Origin: Arthonia radiata
Lineage: Eukaryota; Ascomycota; Arthoniomycetes; Arthoniales; Arthoniaceae
Length of the DNA stretch: 64,000 nt
Assembly (NCBI GenBank): GCA_002989075.1
Contig: PSQN01000017.1
Span: forward strand, 992,001 to 1,056,000
Direction of reading: 5' to 3'
In this document: piece by piece, positions 60,662-64,000 of the stretch
Layout: each line of letters begins with the position of its first letter
Position numbering within the stretch: position 1 is the stretch's first letter
The notes under the pieces: model-generated
Told to the model about the DNA's origin: nothing
The model's database searches: none
Seen by the model: the letters and a program-made list of their open reading frames with translations, nothing else
Translations under genes and position numbers: made by a program

Positions 60662-63071
60662 CTAGAGCTGGTCTGTTACCTTGCCCGATCGTCTCGTTAA
60701 CAGTCTAATATAGAGTCTTGCTATTTAGAGTCTTTGTCGTAGTCCGGTTAAGTATATATATTGCGGTACGATATACTTTATTTCAATATTCCTGCGGAAC
60801 CTTGCCGCTAACAAGCATTGTACGCACTATATTGTAGATTAGCCCGTTAGTACGCTCCGCGACTCTATTCTTTGCAGGCGTATAGGCTAGTGCCGTATAG
60901 ACGCGGATCCCAGTCTAATAATAGTAGTCGATAAGCGGTATAAACTTAGTACCGCGCTTAATTTTAATATTCTTAATGTTAACAGACAATTAGCGTATAA
61001 GCAAGCTTTAAAAGGACTTAAAGCTATCTAACACGTCGGCTCTAGATTTGCTGTTTAATAGACAACAATATTGAGCACAAGTTGCGTTATCCGTTATATT
61101 TAAGCTTATGTTGTATCTCCTATCGGCAGACACTAGGGTAATGGGCCCTATTAAATTAAGATAGAGCTGCCTTATATACTCGTTATACCGCTCTTAAGGT
61201 ATATAACTGTTAGAATGTACCGCCTTGCCTTGAGCATAGGCGTTATAGTTATATTAAGGCTTGCTAATACTATAGTCGATACCGCTAACCTGCTTAGTAG
61301 TCTTCTAAATATAGTTGTACAAGGTATACCTAAAACGTAAGTACCAAACTTCTAACGACATAGATAGTCTAACAGCAGTAGTGTCTGTAAGATTTAGTAG
61401 CTAATATCTTTTAGTGTTAACTAGAGCGACCACCTTATCTATTGTACTAGTATAGACAACTCGATTCTCTGTAGTATGCATACTTAGGCCGTATTTAGCT
61501 ATCTTATAACTTAACAGGAGATTAACAAACAGGCTTAGAAGATATAGCATATTGTATAGCTATAGAGTAACAACGTTACCGTTAGACTTGTACGCTCTAA
61601 CGTTAACTCGACCACGCTTAGTTACCTGTACAGTGCTCTTTACAGTATATACTGTAACTAAGCAATTCTTAACGTTTCTAAACATTCTTAAGTTATTGTA
61701 TATATAGTCTAAGGCGCCTAAGTCGGCTAGCTAGTTAGCTAATATCTGAGTAGTTAAGCTAGTAGTAAGATACGTAGCTACTGCCTTAGTATTATTACTA
61801 CGGCGGTTGTTGCTCTCAGTACCTCTACTCGGGCTACTTCTCCTAGAACCGTCTCCTTTCTTAAAGATATTGCTTTTTGCGAGATTAGCACCTCTAAACT
61901 TTCTAACTTGCCTAGTAGGCTTCTAGTTCTCTGGAGCCTTCTCTGGGTAAGCGTGGAAACAGTTAGATTCCTAATAACGGTAATTGCTGTATACTAAGCA
62001 CTTGCTCTTAGTATTGTTGTTGTTAACAGCTAGGCCTGTAGCGTCTATAGTGCCGTAGAATCTCTTCGACTTAATAATCTGCTGCTCTTTTATTACTTCT
62101 TTAAATAGCCTACTTAACTTAATAGTTAAGAGATTTAGTAGAGCTTAATACTTACTCCGCTTGCGTAACGCCTACTAGTTAAAGCCTTTAACGTCTAATA
62201 TACTCTATAGAAATATAATAACCTTTATTTAGTTACTTAAATACTTCTATGCGTCTAGTACGGTAAGTCCGTTAAGACAGTTTATTTAGATCTTAAACTT
62301 AATATAGTAGTCCTTTATATCCTTGTACTTGCTTACTGACAGCGTTAGAAACTAGTATACGACGTTGTACGTCTCGGTGTAGCCCGTCTTCTTGTATCTC
62401 TTGAGGTATTCCTACTTATCGCTTGTATGCTTATACTTATCGTTGTTTAGAGTCCTCTTAATTTTAATCGTAACGTTATTGAGTATATAGAGCGACGCCT
62501 TCGCTTTCTTTACATCTCAATCCTCTTGTAGTTCTATTTAAGCTCTAAACTCAGTAGAAGTTATTTCTTAATAAGGGTCTAAAGGGCGTGCGGTGCGAGC
62601 TCCTAAACTAATCTAGGCGACAAACTTCTAGAGACTTGTTGCTTTAAGTAAGTTCTTAATGTTGCTCTCCCAGTCTACGTAGTTCTCCGAGCCTGTAAGG
62701 TACTCAAACTTAATGTCCTACTTAAGGTCTGCTATTGTAGTAACTGGCTAACGGCCACTATTACTACTTAACCTCCTAGACTTTACTGTATAACTAATTC
62801 TTGTTCGTTTGTAATAAATCCAAGCTCTTTCGATACGCTAGACCTTACAGTAGCACTACGCAAAGCCTTAGACCAATATTGACAAGTGTAGGCAGACAAC
62901 ACGTCGGTATCGTTGTTCGCGCTACTAAACTTAGTACAGGAATGCTTTAGTTTGCTTATAACTTTAATAAGCAGTTAACTGCTTAATTCTTAGCAGAATC
63001 TTATACTAATAACTAAATAATGATTGCGTAATTGTATTAATGCCACAGATACGCGATCTAAGCTTATAACC

Positions 63072-63270
63072 TGTTAGAACACTGCTGATGCCAGTATCAT
63101 AGAATTGCGTATATTCTTTCTAATCTAGAAGACGTCCGGTGCTTAATACAAGGTCGAGCCAAGACTCCGGCTATCGAACATTCTAACACTATGTAGCTTG
63201 TATAGCATCAACAAGACGTGTTATAAAAGTTGAGACTGCACTTAGGAAACATAGACGCAGATTTCCAACA
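63072..63270 (-). repeat. Copia 5' LTR
   Basis: Partner of 43321-43519. Confidence 0.9.
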
Positions 63271-64000
63271 AGCGTAGTCTTCTACCGGTGCAATCGTTAA
63301 AGTAAATAGTTGGCGAGCGACAACCGGGCGCAAGCCTCGAAGACGCTATAGTACGAGGGCCGCTTTAGTTACTTTTACTGCTGCATTAGTAACGTACTTG
63401 TTAAAACGGAGCGCTAAGTCGAATATAACTTCTAAGAGCTTTATATCTCTAGTAAGTTAAATCTCTTAATCCTTGAATACGAGACACTAACTTTCTGCTT
63501 TGTTGCGGTACCGCGTATAGTAGCAGAATTGCGTCTTCTTGGCCTTAAATATTGTGCTACTGTTTACTTCCTATTTATAGAGGATTAGTAGTAGATTAGC
63601 TTTAATTTGGACCCTGTTGTCTGCCACAGAGTCTTCTACTACCCAAGCCGTGTAATTATTAACGTAGGCGAAGGAGTCTCCCCCCCGTACGTCGTATTGT
63701 ACTAGGTCGGTATTAAAGAATAAGAACAATATAGGCGATAAAGGCGACCCCTGCGGCAGTCTAGCCTAATGTAGTGAGACCTTGGGTAATTTATATCCGT
63801 TAACAAGTACAGATGCTTGCCTGTCGGAGTAAAAGTTATTAATCTAGCGTATAAGCTGCTCTAGTATCTACCGACTGCGCAGCCGTGCAAAAAGAACAGC
63901 TTTTGAGACCTTGTTAAAGGCACCCTTGTTGTTAAATATAATTATTGAAAGTACTTTCTTTTGCCGCTATGCTGCATAGATACTTTTTTAAAAGTATGTT
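63271..64000 (-). mobile_element. LINE (Tad/I-clade non-LTR retrotransposon) reverse transcriptase, partial and mutated
   Basis: Minus-strand translation shows RT motifs: NNFYSDRQASVLVNGY, ARLPQGSPLSPILFLFFNTD, then GGDSFAYVNNYTAWVVEDS, and after a gap RLRGLRPVVARQLFTLTIAP close to the Copia border. The metal-binding FADD/YVDD box reads YVNN; both Asp-to-Asn changes are TpG-to-TpA on this strand, so the enzyme is dead and the cause fits RIP. Several in-frame stops are also present. The 5' part continues beyond the window; the segment ends at the Copia LTR just after VAPVEDYA, a conserved point in this clade. Confidence 0.82.

Larger units (their letters stand above)
43321..63270 (-). mobile_element. 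Copia (Ty1-type) LTR retrotransposon, broken, split by nested insertion
   Basis: Minus-strand element of about 5.55 kb once the Gypsy nest is removed. LTRs of 199 bp lie at 43321-43519 (3') and 63072-63270 (5'), starting TG and ending CA and differing by about a dozen bases, all transitions by eye. Parts in minus-strand order: gag and integrase remnants at 60.7-63.0 kb, integrase C-terminus to reverse transcriptase at 43.9-46.3 kb, RNase H near 43.6-43.9 kb. It is a fossil with dozens of breaks. No target duplication is visible. Confidence 0.85.

Noticed and set aside
43500-63000. Short open frames in the repeat nest as independent genes
   Set aside because: Those I could identify are pieces of gag, RT, RNase H or integrase of the broken elements and are covered in the element entries.
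1-64000. tRNA, rRNA or other structured RNA genes
   Set aside because: I looked for B-box-like GGTTCGAATCC signals with matching arms and found none outside coding sequence; short or diverged RNA genes could be missed.

Overview
The window looks like the edge of a gene-rich block in a filamentous ascomycete (Pezizomycotina, probably Dothideomycetes). Genes have one to nine short introns (about 46-160 nt) with GTRNGT donors and CTRAC-like branch points. The gene set is typical of such fungi: a GT15 mannosyltransferase, VPS15, PAT1, DPB3, GMP synthase, a CLC channel and a HeLo-like/ankyrin protein. The right third is repeat DNA with the C-to-T imprint of repeat-induced point mutation (RIP).

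1-42.7 kb is host DNA. In order: a Fus1-like SH3 membrane protein (-), a KTR/KRE2-type mannosyltransferase (-), a small charged protein (+), a HIRAN-SNF2-RING helicase of the HLTF/Rad5 type (+), a tandem cluster of three small two-helix membrane proteins (-), a HeLo-like/TPR/ankyrin protein (-), a tautomerase-fold protein (-), an unrecognised nuclear-looking protein (-), VPS15 (+), PAT1 (+), a Poa1-type macrodomain protein (+), a GPI-anchored serine-rich wall protein (-), a phytanoyl-CoA dioxygenase-like protein (-), a possibly decayed gene, a 23-24 bp minisatellite, a CLC chloride channel/antiporter (-), DPB3 (+) and GMP synthase (-). Exon joins were worked out by eye; for most genes the summed exon length is a multiple of three and the reading frame crosses every junction.

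42.8-64 kb is a nest of transposable elements starting about 90 bp upstream of the GMP synthase start codon. A Copia-type LTR element (43321-63270) is split by a Gypsy-type element (46268-60661), which is split by a second Gypsy-type element (51160-57535). Each has a matched LTR pair, and both Gypsy insertions have perfect 5-bp target duplications. All three lie on the minus strand and are badly broken. LINE sequence flanks the nest on the right, and a probable LINE 3' end with a GATT-type tail flanks it on the left.

Most host genes are housekeeping: vesicle traffic/autophagy (VPS15), mRNA decay (PAT1), replication and repair (DPB3, helicase), wall and glycan synthesis, nucleotide synthesis. 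The least explained host features are the three-gene membrane-protein cluster (10.9-13.7 kb) and the HeLo-like/ankyrin gene, which has a back-to-back acceptor/donor inside a partly duplicated intron.
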